Source of the DNA: Streptomyces akebiae
GTDB taxonomy: Bacteria; Actinomycetota; Actinomycetes; Streptomycetales; Streptomycetaceae
Direction: 5' to 3'
Assembly (NCBI RefSeq): GCF_019599145.1
Contig: NZ_CP080647.1
Location: forward strand, 1,860,001 to 1,924,000
DNA length: 64,000 nt
In this document: positions 34,541 to 42,040 of the stretch, one piece after another
Layout of the letters: the number at the start of each line of letters is the position of its first letter
How positions within the stretch are numbered: position 1 is the stretch's first letter
The notes under the pieces: model-generated
The model's database searches: none
Seen by the model: the letters and a program-made list of their open reading frames with translations, nothing else
Told to the model about the DNA's origin: nothing
Translations under genes and position numbers: made by a program

Positions 34541-35124
34541 GGGGCGAAGCCCTGCAGGGCGATCAGCACGGCACCGCGCCGGTACCCCTTGACTTCCCTG
34601 TCTTCGTCCATGGCGCAGGCGTACACGTTGTTCAGGGCCAGGAGCTTGGCCAGGCGGGCCTCGGTCAGTCCGGCGTACGGGCCGCGCCCGTCGGAGCCTC
34701 CGGCGAGGTCGCTGAGCAAGCCGATGAGGTCCGCTGCCGTCAGGGCGGGCGGATCGCCGGCGGCGGCGAAGGCGTCACGGCAGGCATGCAGGATCGTTTC
34801 GGGCTCGCTCCCGCAGTGCAGCGCGAAGTCCTCCTGGGCTTCGGTGGCCTCGGAGACCGGCGCGCAGCAGCAGGGCTGGGACACCAGCCGGGTCAACTCC
34901 ACTTCGAGCCGCAGGCGTTCGGCGAGCCGGTGGGCGAAGGTGTCGGGTCGTTCGATGGCGAGGACACCATCTGCGTGGTCGCCGACGAGGGCGTCGAGTG
35001 CCTCGTCGAGGTCGTAGCAGTCCCGGGCGATCTCCAAGATGGCCAGGTGATGCTGATTGGCGGACGGGGGCTCGACAGCCAGCGCCTCGGCGACACGGTC
35101 GAGGATGAAGGACAGGCGGGTCAA
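34537..35124 (-). CDS. hypothetical protein
   Basis: A 195-residue protein; TTG 35124 overlaps the stop of the RelE-like gene (TTGA). Mostly helical, with LDEALDALVGDHADGVLAIERPDTFAHRLAERLRLEVEL and SQPCCCAPV. The C-terminal part (YAGLTEARLAKLLALNNVYACAMDEDREV) looks globular. No family recognised. Coupled on both sides. Confidence 0.65.
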   Translation of the reverse strand: MTRLSFILDRVAEALAVEPPSANQHHLAILEIARDCYDLDEALDALVGDHADGVLAIERPDTFAHRLAERLRLEVELTRLVSQPCCCAPVSEATEAQEDFALHCGSEPETILHACRDAFAAAGDPPALTAADLIGLLSDLAGGSDGRGPYAGLTEARLAKLLALNNVYACAMDEDREVKGYRRGAVLIALQGFAP

Positions 35125-35615
35125 CGGACAGGGCCTTTCAGGGGAGTGTGCGTGGGTGCGGCTGCGGGAAGGCCGGGCACCGCGTAGGGCGGCGGGCCGG
35201 GCTTGGGGATCGGCGGCCGTTGCGTGTCCAGTTGCGGGGAGCGGGCGCGGGCGGCGTGGGTGCGCGCGCCGGTCGGGCGCCGGGCGATACCGAGGCGGGC
35301 ACGGGCCGTTTCGTACACGTCGTGCCGGGCGCGCGGGCGTACGGCGACGACGTGGATCTCGGTGCGGTGCGTCGCGCCGGGTGGGGCCGGGCGCTGGGCG
35401 TAGACGATGCGCCAGGCGTTGCGGTGATCGACATAGAGCTTGCGGCACCCGGTCAGCTCCTCGGTCAGCTTGCCGCCGAACAACTGGGCGTTGACGACCT
35501 TCTGGAGCTGGTCGAGGGCCAAGTCGCGGATGTCGCCCGGGGCCTGGAGCAGGTCGGTCAGAGCCCTCGGGTCGAAGGACAGGCCGAAGGCCGGTCGGGG
35601 TTCGGGATCGCTCAT
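35121..35615 (-). CDS. RelE/ParE-fold protein
   Basis: A 164-residue protein; ATG 35615 overlaps the DUF4913 stop (ATGA). Residues 10-100 follow the RelE/ParE toxin fold: LTDLLQAPGDIRDLALDQLQKVVN, then TGCRKLYVDHRNAWRIVYAQRP and TEIHVVAVRPRARHDVYETARARLG. A long basic Pro-rich tail follows. No antitoxin-like gene is adjacent (the neighbours are DUF4913 and a helical protein), so it may have a non-toxin role in the plasmid operon or be controlled otherwise. Confidence 0.7.
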   Translation of the reverse strand: MSDPEPRPAFGLSFDPRALTDLLQAPGDIRDLALDQLQKVVNAQLFGGKLTEELTGCRKLYVDHRNAWRIVYAQRPAPPGATHRTEIHVVAVRPRARHDVYETARARLGIARRPTGARTHAARARSPQLDTQRPPIPKPGPPPYAVPGLPAAAPTHTPLKGPVR

Positions 35616-36259
35616 ACGGCGGCCTGGCCCGGCTCGCCGACCGTGGGTGGCTCGTCGGCGGGGGAACTCGCCGCCCGGGTGGAGGGTTTGGGCCCGGGCA
35701 GCAGGCGGTGGGCGGGCCGGTCCGGGTCGGTCATGCACGCGGACAGCGGCCCGCCAGGGGCGCGAACGGTGGTCAAGGCATGGGTGAGGAAGTCACGGTG
35801 CCACACGAACAAGCCGCTGGGTCCGGCTTCGGGGTCCTTGTGCTGCTGGTAGGCCAGCCACAGGGCATGCAGCCAGGCGACGACACAGTCGTGTTCCTGC
35901 CACTGCTGGCACCAGGGCGTGGCCGTGGTGACCTCCGCGCCGTAAATGGGCATGAGGAAGTCGTCCACCCAGTCGCTGAGGCCGTCGAGTTCGTCCTCGT
36001 ACTCCTCGCCATCCAGTTCCAGGATCGGGCGCGGCTCCGGTGGGGCAGGCGGTACCGGCAGGCCGGCGAATCCCGGAAGGCCGAAGCCGTCGAACGCGCG
36101 TGGTCCGGGCTCCGTGGACAGGCTGTCGAGCTGCTGGGCCTGCTGGGCCGACTGCTTGAGCAGCTTGCGCACGCTGGCCTCGATACTTTCCAGATCCGTG
36201 TCCGGCAACCGGACCGGTTCCATTTCCCCGTCATCGGTGGGGTTTATGGATTCAGGCAC
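35612..36259 (-). CDS. DUF4913 family protein
   Basis: A 215-residue protein from GTG 36259, preceded at seven bases by AAGGAGG; ATG 36289 is an alternative without SD. N-terminal helix (IEASVRKLLKQSAQQAQQLD), then the DUF4913 core: LSDWVDDFLMPIYG, WCQQWQEHDCVVAWLHALWLAYQQ, FVWHRDFLTHALTTVRAPGGPLSAC. DUF4913 is common on Streptomyces conjugative plasmids; function unknown. First gene of the coupled operon to 34049; palindromic copy B lies 62 bases upstream. Confidence 0.8.
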   Translation of the reverse strand: MPESINPTDDGEMEPVRLPDTDLESIEASVRKLLKQSAQQAQQLDSLSTEPGPRAFDGFGLPGFAGLPVPPAPPEPRPILELDGEEYEDELDGLSDWVDDFLMPIYGAEVTTATPWCQQWQEHDCVVAWLHALWLAYQQHKDPEAGPSGLFVWHRDFLTHALTTVRAPGGPLSACMTDPDRPAHRLLPGPKPSTRAASSPADEPPTVGEPGQAAV

Positions 36260-36320
36260 GAAAGGGTCCTCCTTGAAGCCGCTTCCCATGGGCTGGGATG
36301 GCGGCTCCAACCATCCGGAC

Positions 36321-36347
36321 GATCCCCGGTTTCGCTAACCGGGGATC
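36321..36347 (-). promoter_or_regulatory. shared palindromic promoter element, copy B
   Basis: GATCCCCGGTT (36321-36331), TCGCT, AACCGGGGATC (36337-36347), perfect. In the minus direction, GTTATAGCACC (-10-like) precedes and GTCCGGA follows. Upstream of the DUF4913 operon. Confidence 0.75.
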
Positions 36348-36427
36348 CGGTGCTATAACGCTTGCACTCATGACCGGGAAGGAATCCGGTAATTCAGATT
36401 CCGCCCAGGTCGGACAGCCCCTGCGGG

Positions 36428-36520
36428 TCAGGAGGACAGGACGAAGTCGTCCTGATTCAGGGTCTGTTGCAGGGTCTCGGTCAGCCGGTCGGCTACCGGC
36501 GGAGTGTGGTTGTCCCTCAT
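36428..36520 (-). CDS. possible 30-residue peptide gene
   Basis: ATG 36520 with AGGA eight bases upstream opens a 30-codon frame: starts MRDNHTPPVADRLTETL and ends NQDDFVLSS. It lies in the 537-bp stretch between the M48 peptidase gene and the DUF4913 operon, on the same strand. The short length and acid, leader-like look allow a small regulatory peptide or precursor, but chance is possible. Confidence 0.35.
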   Translation of the reverse strand: MRDNHTPPVADRLTETLQQTLNQDDFVLSS

Positions 36521-36750
36521 GCAGGTATTCCTACGTTACTCACAGTCACGAGTGTCAACGCCCAACAGTCGCGCTCCAGGCTGCGGCTTACACACCCGCG
36601 CAGGTCATCGCGGGCACACCCGGTTTGACAGTCTGGGTGGCCCTGAAGCCCTGCAGTTACGGACGCCGCGTGCAGGTCACACCGTGGACGGTCTGTTCGG
36701 GAGGTCGGCATGAGTCCATCGGGCAACAGGGGCACGTGCACCTACCCGTG

Positions 36751-36787
36751 ACGCGAGTCCCTCCTACGCCCAGGAAAGGACTCGCGT
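36751..36787. terminator. hairpin after the M48 peptidase gene
   Basis: ACGCGAGTCC (36751-36760) and GGACTCGCGT (36778-36787) are exact complements with a 17-nt loop, just beyond the 3' end of the minus-strand peptidase gene. The rest of 36521-36750 shows no convincing gene. Confidence 0.6.
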
Positions 36788-36796
36788 GGACAAGGG

Positions 36797-38737
36797 TTAG
36801 GGGACGGTTAAGGGGCCGACATCGAGGGGTGTCGACAAGGGCAGCGACGGCGGCGCCTCGGCCCCAGGAACCGGCATCAGGGGTGTCGGCGACCAGCTCG
36901 GGAACGGGCCCGAGGTCGTAGCACTGGGGACGTGACCAGTTCCGCCGCCCGAGTCGAAAGTGTCGCTTCGGGTGGTGTCGTGCCGTAGCCACTCCCTGCC
37001 TTGGCCCCAGGAGACGGCGAGACCCAGCAGGACGCTCCCGACGATCACTGACAGTGCCGCAGACCTGAGCACGAAGACCAGGCTGCTGGTCTTCTCCGGA
37101 AGCTCCGTGTCGACCTCGCCCAGGACGAAGTCCGCTGCGGCTCCGCCGTCGGTCGCGGACGGGGCGGAGAGCCGGCACGCCGGGGTCCTGTCGTCGAGCC
37201 CCAGTTCCGCCAGACGGAAGGTGAGCCAGGCGGTCCGGTCAGGTTGGAACACTGCCTCCTCGACCCACGCCGCCACGTCCTCCGGCGGTGTGCCGTCGGC
37301 GGGTTCAGCGATAACTCCGCCCGTCCAGTCGAACCGCCAGGATGCACCGCACCCGGAGACGAGCAGAGCCGACACGAGCGCGGTGACGGCAGTGACGAGT
37401 ACCGCCAGTGGGTCGTCGTTCCGTCGGCGGTTGCGCGGCAGGCGCGACCCGAGAGCCCAGGCCAGAGGCATGCGCTCGCCGGAGTCGAGAACGGCGATCA
37501 CCCGCCGGAGGGACAGCGCGTCGGGTCCGCCACCGGCCACGTCGTCGACCGCCCGCATCAGTGCCCCGACCAGCCGGACGGCTCGCCGCTCGGCCAGCAC
37601 TGCAACCCAGTCCTGCCAGGGCATGAGCTGCGCCACCTCGCACTCGGGAAGCAACCGAACGAGGTCGTTCTCGTACAGCATGTCCGGCAGCAGATCCCCG
37701 GCACGGGCAGCGATCGCCGCAGTCCGGCCCGTCCGTGGTCCGGCCGTACGGGCGGCTCTGATCCGGGCGGCGAAGTCCGCGTGCGGAGCGTCGCACGGGG
37801 AGTGCCGAGGGTCCGACACCACCTGCGCTCGCAGGCGCTCGAAGGCGGGCCGCATCTCGGGCGAGGCGGCCATCATGGCGAACACCCGGAAGGGGTCGTC
37901 GGGCCGTCGGCCCACCGGCTCGCGCTTGCGGTCCAGGAACGTCTTCCGGAAGGCGGGCCAAGCGAGTTCGACATCGCCTCTGGCCCGTAAAGCGTCCGCT
38001 AGGAGGTCCACGCCGTACAGCCGGACGGCCTCCCTGTCGGCCTCTTCCTCCTGCCGCCTGCGGGTGGCGGCGGTGAGCATGCGCGCGAATCGCCGGTAAC
38101 CCGCGACGAAGAGCCGCGGGAGCCCGCGATACTGCCGCACCAGCCCGTTCGCGTCGCCCATCCGGTCGAGAGAGTCTTCTGCGAGTCGCAGACTTGTGTC
38201 GAGCCTGAGTGTGAAGGCGCGGGCCCGGCTGTGGCCGAGGGAGAAGTGCGCGAGTTCGTGGGCGAGGACGGCCCGCAACTGGTCTTGCGTCAGCACGGCC
38301 AGCAGCGGCAGGCCGATGACCAGGCAGCGGTTTCCTTCACCCAGGCCGATGAAACGGGTGTCCGTCTCGATGACCGCGGCGTTGGCGTTGGTGGTGAACC
38401 TGATGATCGAGGGCGGTTCGGTGCCCAACTCCGCGGCCACTTCCTGGACGAGCCCGTACAGCTGCGGTGCCTGCCCGACATCGGCCAGGACCTCGTCTTC
38501 CGGGGTGTCGGTGGTGAGGAAGATCGTCCGGTACGCGGCGTCCGCGAGGGCGACCGCCAATGGCGCCGTTCCCGCGCAGACCACGAACACCTGGGCGGGG
38601 AACGGCTGGCTGGTGAACACGGTCAGCCACAGCGCCGCGCCGAAGAGGAGAAGCCAGAGCAGGGCGCCTCCGGCGACCAGCACGTAGAACCCGAGCAGCA
38701 GCACTGAGGCTGTCGCGATGCGTACCCGGCGGGTCAT
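36797..38737 (-). CDS. M48-family membrane metallopeptidase
   Basis: A 646-residue protein; ATG 38737 overlaps the sigma-factor stop (ATGA). Two N-terminal membrane helices, then the zinc motif HELAH within LRAVLAHELAHFSLGHSR and the third-ligand region EEEADREAVRLYG, as in HtpX/Ste24-like M48 enzymes. A further membrane segment near residues 440-460 (LVTAVTALVSALLVSGC) and another near 575 flank an extracytoplasmic domain, followed by a Ser/Pro tail. Coupling with an ECF sigma factor suggests a stress or signal-processing unit. Confidence 0.85.
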   Translation of the reverse strand: MTRRVRIATASVLLLGFYVLVAGGALLWLLLFGAALWLTVFTSQPFPAQVFVVCAGTAPLAVALADAAYRTIFLTTDTPEDEVLADVGQAPQLYGLVQEVAAELGTEPPSIIRFTTNANAAVIETDTRFIGLGEGNRCLVIGLPLLAVLTQDQLRAVLAHELAHFSLGHSRARAFTLRLDTSLRLAEDSLDRMGDANGLVRQYRGLPRLFVAGYRRFARMLTAATRRRQEEEADREAVRLYGVDLLADALRARGDVELAWPAFRKTFLDRKREPVGRRPDDPFRVFAMMAASPEMRPAFERLRAQVVSDPRHSPCDAPHADFAARIRAARTAGPRTGRTAAIAARAGDLLPDMLYENDLVRLLPECEVAQLMPWQDWVAVLAERRAVRLVGALMRAVDDVAGGGPDALSLRRVIAVLDSGERMPLAWALGSRLPRNRRRNDDPLAVLVTAVTALVSALLVSGCGASWRFDWTGGVIAEPADGTPPEDVAAWVEEAVFQPDRTAWLTFRLAELGLDDRTPACRLSAPSATDGGAAADFVLGEVDTELPEKTSSLVFVLRSAALSVIVGSVLLGLAVSWGQGREWLRHDTTRSDTFDSGGGTGHVPSATTSGPFPSWSPTPLMPVPGAEAPPSLPLSTPLDVGPLTVP

Positions 38738-39354
38738 CGTCGGGTTCCCTCGGCGAGCCGTTGGGCCCGCAGGCCGAGCGCGAGCCACTCCTCGGCCTCG
38801 CGCAGTCGTTCGGCGATCCGGTCGGTCCTGCCCTCGGTGTCGAGCCAGTCACCGCAGGAGTCGATCTCGGGCGGCATGTCCAGCAGCAGCCGAAGCCGCT
38901 TCCTGGCGTGGCGGAGGTGGGACCTGACCGTGGGGACAGTCATGCCCAGACGGACGGCGATCTCCTCACTCGTCAGCTCCTGGGCTTGAAGGTGCACGAC
39001 CTGGCGCTGACGGGCCGGCAGGCGATGGAGGGTGCCGAGCACGGCGAGGACGGCCTCCCGCTGCGCGGACGGGCAGGAAGCGGGGAGCGGCAACTCACTG
39101 TCGGGGCGTGGACGCCAGAGGCGATTACGCCATTTGCGGGCTTCGTCGATGAGCTTGCGGCGTACCACCGTGGAGAACCAGGCATGTGGTTCCTTGATCG
39201 ACTCCCATTGCTCCATCGCCGCGAGCATGGCCTCCTGGACGGCGTCCTCCGACTGCTGGCGACTGCCGCAGATGAGGATGCCCATGGCGACCAAGCGGTC
39301 CCGGTTGGCGTGACAGTACTCGGCGAAGTCGGCGCCGGGAGACACATCAGCCAC
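38734..39354 (-). CDS. ECF-type RNA polymerase sigma factor
   Basis: A 206-residue protein. Region 2: DFAEYCHANRDRLVAMGILICGSRQQSEDAVQEAMLAAMEQW with the typical D-A-x-Q-E helix. Region 4: RLPARQRQVVHLQAQELTSEEIAVRLGMTVPTVRSHLRHARKRL. A 45-residue C-terminal extension contains a single Cys (EIDSCGDW). The start overlaps the end of a small membrane-protein gene, which may be its anti-sigma or anchor. It might drive its own operon; no promoter motif is assigned. Confidence 0.9.
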   Translation of the reverse strand: MADVSPGADFAEYCHANRDRLVAMGILICGSRQQSEDAVQEAMLAAMEQWESIKEPHAWFSTVVRRKLIDEARKWRNRLWRPRPDSELPLPASCPSAQREAVLAVLGTLHRLPARQRQVVHLQAQELTSEEIAVRLGMTVPTVRSHLRHARKRLRLLLDMPPEIDSCGDWLDTEGRTDRIAERLREAEEWLALGLRAQRLAEGTRR

Positions 39355-39592
39355 GACTGGAGCCCTCCTCCGGGAGTCCGGCGGTCGGCGTCCCGCCGGA
39401 GCGGACGGTCAGTGCCGCTTCTCCGGAACGCTCGGTCAGGACCGCGCCGGGCCCGCACTCCCGCAGGATCCCGACGAGCATCGCCGCCCGTGCCTCGTCC
39501 TTCGCCTTCGCCCGCAACCAGCGGACCACCTCGCCCCCAAGCCTCAGCGCCGCCAACACGACGATCACCACAACCGGTTCCACCCAGGACAT
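39347..39592 (-). CDS. small single-span membrane protein
   Basis: An 81-residue protein from ATG 39592. One N-terminal membrane helix (VEPVVVIVVLAALRLGGEVV) and a basic cytoplasmic stretch (RWLRAKAKDEARAAML). It overlaps the sigma-factor gene by 8 bases, so they are co-translated. An anti-sigma-like or anchoring role is a guess from position. Confidence 0.65.
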   Translation of the reverse strand: MSWVEPVVVIVVLAALRLGGEVVRWLRAKAKDEARAAMLVGILRECGPGAVLTERSGEAALTVRSGGTPTAGLPEEGSSRG

Positions 39593-39985
39593 GCCGTCCC
39601 CTTCCGTTCACCACCGGCATCTGCCGGAGTCGGAGTACTGACGACTCGCGGGGCACATCCGTGCAACGAAGCACCGAATCTTTTTTGAGCGCTGCTCTCT
39701 TCGGACCATGCGGCCCCCCACTTCGCGCCACAACGCACGCCAGGACAACTCCGTCCCCGGGCCACTGCGCTCCACACATATCCCAAAGGGCGCAAAGGAG
39801 CGTTGGCGGGCGCACACGGCGTACAGCAGCAGAGCGCCAGCGGGCCGGTTCGTACGAGGCGCATGATTGACGTCACTGATGGGTCAAGGTCCGCCGGGCA
39901 GCCTACTGGGCTTCTCCCGGCTACTGAGCGTTGTTCAACCTGAATCCGCTGGTCATGGGGCTGGCATGGGGAACGGTTGGAATGC
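39593..39985. other. intergenic region, promoter side of the sigma operon
   Basis: No convincing gene. It contains AT-richer patches (for example near 39660-39690 and 39770-39790) suitable for a minus-strand promoter. The left part of the relic integrase starts after it. Confidence 0.4.
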
Positions 39986-40625
39986 TCATGCGGTCTGGTG
40001 TGTGATCGGTAGGAGGTGATCGTCCGTCAGCGGTGGACCTCGGCGTTCGTCAGCACGTGGAGGTCCGAAGGAGGGTGGTGGCGTGTCGAGATGCGGACCT
40101 GTGACGCGCCGGGACCGGATCTGTTCCACCCGGCCGTCCGCCGCATCGAACAGGGCCTGGACCTCGTCGTAGTCCAACGGCCGTCGCCGCGGGTCGCCTT
40201 CATAGTCCACGACGTGCTTCACGCTGTTCCACTCGTGGAACACCTGCTGCGGCGCCATCCCGAATGCTCCGAGCAGACCCGGCCCCACTGGTAGCGGGCA
40301 TCGGTCAAGTACGCGCAGAACAGCTGGAGCGTGATCTCGTAACTCCGCGCCATGGACACCGTTATCGGCCGTGGCCCCGAGCCGAGATCGCTAATGAACG
40401 CCTCCGCCTCCGCAGGCGTCCACTGCCAGGGATACAGCCCGGTGAACGCCACCATCCGCCGCACCAAGCCAGACGCGGATCGACGGTCTCTCGCTCGTCA
40501 AGAAACCGCGCCCGCTGCTGGCAGGCCCAGCCCTCCAACATCGCCCGAAACACCGTCGATTCCGGGTCCAACGGCACGACATCGTCCGCCAACACCAGCA
40601 GCGCCGAGCCCGGAGCCTCGATCAT
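39986..40625 (-). pseudogene. degenerate integrase, related to the one at 21467
   Basis: Three pieces in different frames align in order to the N-terminal half of the integrase: VFRAMLEGWACQQRARFL; then TGLYPWQWTPAEAEAFISDL...YEITLQLFCAYLTDARYQW; then VFHEWNSVKHVVDYEGDPRRRPLDYDEVQALFDAADGRVEQI. At least two frameshifts separate them and the catalytic domain is missing. A remnant of a second recombination unit. Confidence 0.8.
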
Positions 40626-40735
40626 GCTCACCACCCACTCCGGATGATGCATACAACGCAAAATTGTTGCACTGCGCTGCTTGAGCGGTAAGTGCCCTGA
40701 CCGAATGCTCCAGACTCGCCTCGCTCAGGACGTCA

Positions 40736-41500
40736 CTATTCCTCGGGACCAGCAAGAATGAAGTCCTCGCGCCGTGCGGTCTGTTGCATCGTTTCCAAAA
40801 GCCGAGCTTCGGCGATCGTCGCGTAGTGCTCGGTCTTCTCGACGCCGATGAAGTCACGGCCTTCCAGAAGGGCGGCGACGCCGGTCGAGCCGGAGCCGGC
40901 GCAGAAGTCGAGCACCGTGCCCTGCTCGGGGCAGATCTTGACCAGCTCGCGCATCACCTCGACCGGCTTCTGGGTGATGTGCTGGCGGTTCTTGCCCGAC
41001 GGCTGCGACGCGCTGTAGAGGCCGGGCAGGTAGACCGGGTTGCGGGAGGCGTCGATGGCACCCTTGGAGGCCCAGACGATGAACTCGCAGTTCTGCGTGA
41101 AGCGGCCCTTCTGGGGCCTGGCCTGCGGCTTGTGCCAGGCCAGCACACCACGCCACAGCCACCCGGCCGCCTGGATCGCGTCCGTCGTGGTGGGGAGCTG
41201 ACGCCAGTCGGTGAACAGCAGCGCCGTGCCACCCGTCTTGGCGAGCCGGTGTGCTTCGGTCATGATCTGCGTCAGCCAGAACCCGTACGAGCGCTGATCC
41301 ATGTTCTCGCCGGTGAAGTCCGGCAGGTTATGGCCGGCGTCGGCGGAGGTGTACTTCTGCTTCGCGCTGCGGGAGGTGCGCTCCTTCGCCGTCCGGCCAC
41401 CGGAGTTGTACGGCGGGTCGGTGATGACGGAGTCGACACAGCCTTCCGGCAGTTCGGCGAGGACGCTGAGCGCGTCGCCCTGGTGCAGGGAAAAAGGCAA
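40736..41500 (-). CDS. DNA (adenine-N6 or cytosine-N4) methyltransferase, beta-type order
   Basis: A 254-residue protein. TTG 41500 is chosen because LPFSLHQGDALSVLAEL matches the typical family start and the longer frame is non-coding upstream. Motif IV is ITDPPYNSGG near the N-terminus; motif I FCAGSGSTGVAALLEGRDFIGVE is near the C-terminus, the order of the beta class. HITQKPVEVMRELV precedes motif I as usual. No restriction gene is adjacent, so it is an orphan enzyme, perhaps protecting transferred DNA. Its upstream region is shared with the conjugation operon. Confidence 0.85.
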   Translation of the reverse strand: MPFSLHQGDALSVLAELPEGCVDSVITDPPYNSGGRTAKERTSRSAKQKYTSADAGHNLPDFTGENMDQRSYGFWLTQIMTEAHRLAKTGGTALLFTDWRQLPTTTDAIQAAGWLWRGVLAWHKPQARPQKGRFTQNCEFIVWASKGAIDASRNPVYLPGLYSASQPSGKNRQHITQKPVEVMRELVKICPEQGTVLDFCAGSGSTGVAALLEGRDFIGVEKTEHYATIAEARLLETMQQTARREDFILAGPEE

Positions 41501-41631
41501 AGAGATACCCCAATTTCGGGTCGGGTGAGATGAGGGGGAAGACCTCCGGCTCACGCATGTAACCCCGGGCAGGCCGAATGCGGGCATGACGGCACCGCTG
41601 ACCTACGAAAGTGGGGTGGCGAGGGGAGGAG

Positions 41632-41746
41632 CCAAAACTGTAAGGCACGATCCCCGGTTGAGACGCATCGCCGCCTTCCAGCCCAGGAAATCAGGGCTTG
41701 ATCGCCCGCGATTTCGGCAACCGGGGATCCGCCCTTACTGTTTTGG
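41632..41746. promoter_or_regulatory. shared promoter element, copy C: face-to-face half elements
   Basis: 41632-41659 and the reverse complement of 41719-41746 agree in 24 of 28 bases (CCAAAAC-x-GTAAGG-xxx-GATCCCCGGTT). Each arm contains a -10-like GTAAGG followed by one GATCCCCGGTT half, pointing inward across a 59-bp centre. One arm would read right to the conjugation operon, the other left to the methyltransferase. Confidence 0.65.
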
Positions 41747-41841
41747 AACTGCCCGGCGAACACCGCCGATGGCGCAATCCCTGCCCCTGCCTTCATGGAG
41801 ATTTTCCCGTGCCCCGGCACACGTGACCTGACACCCACGCG

Positions 41842-41871
41842 CCTCGTGAGCTGAAACCAGCGCTCACGAGG
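41842..41871. other. 10-bp hairpin upstream of the conjugation operon
   Basis: CCTCGTGAGC (41842-41851) and GCTCACGAGG (41862-41871) form a perfect stem with a 10-nt loop, between element C and the first gene at 41963. It could be a leader attenuator. The rest of 41501-41962 holds no gene. Confidence 0.5.
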
Positions 41872-41962
41872 TACATCCCCGACTCACCCAACTCCCGTGC
41901 CGCAGCGCCCTTTCCGCCTCTACTGCCGCGCGGCCGGGACCGTGCCTTCGAAGGACCCCCTT

Positions 41963-42040
41963 GTGACAGCTCCCTACCCTCCCCTGCCCGAACACCGGCC
42001 CCCGGACCGTGACTGCCGCTCGGGAGGCGTCCCCGGTTGA
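41963..42040 (+). CDS. possible 25-residue leader peptide
   Basis: GTG 41963 follows GAAGGA at eight bases and encodes a Pro-rich peptide (TAPYPPLPEHRPPDRD...) whose TGA overlaps the TTG start of the peptidase gene (TTGA at 42037). That overlap suggests translational coupling, but the coding evidence is thin. Confidence 0.4.
   Translation: MTAPYPPLPEHRPPDRDCRSGGVPG

Noticed and set aside
35121..36259. DUF4913/RelE-like pair as a standard toxin-antitoxin module
   Set aside because: The DUF4913 protein has none of the features of known antitoxins and the pair is part of a longer coupled operon.
36517..36741. A 74-codon minus-strand frame upstream of the small peptide
   Set aside because: No SD at suitable distance, irregular composition, no motif; regarded as chance.
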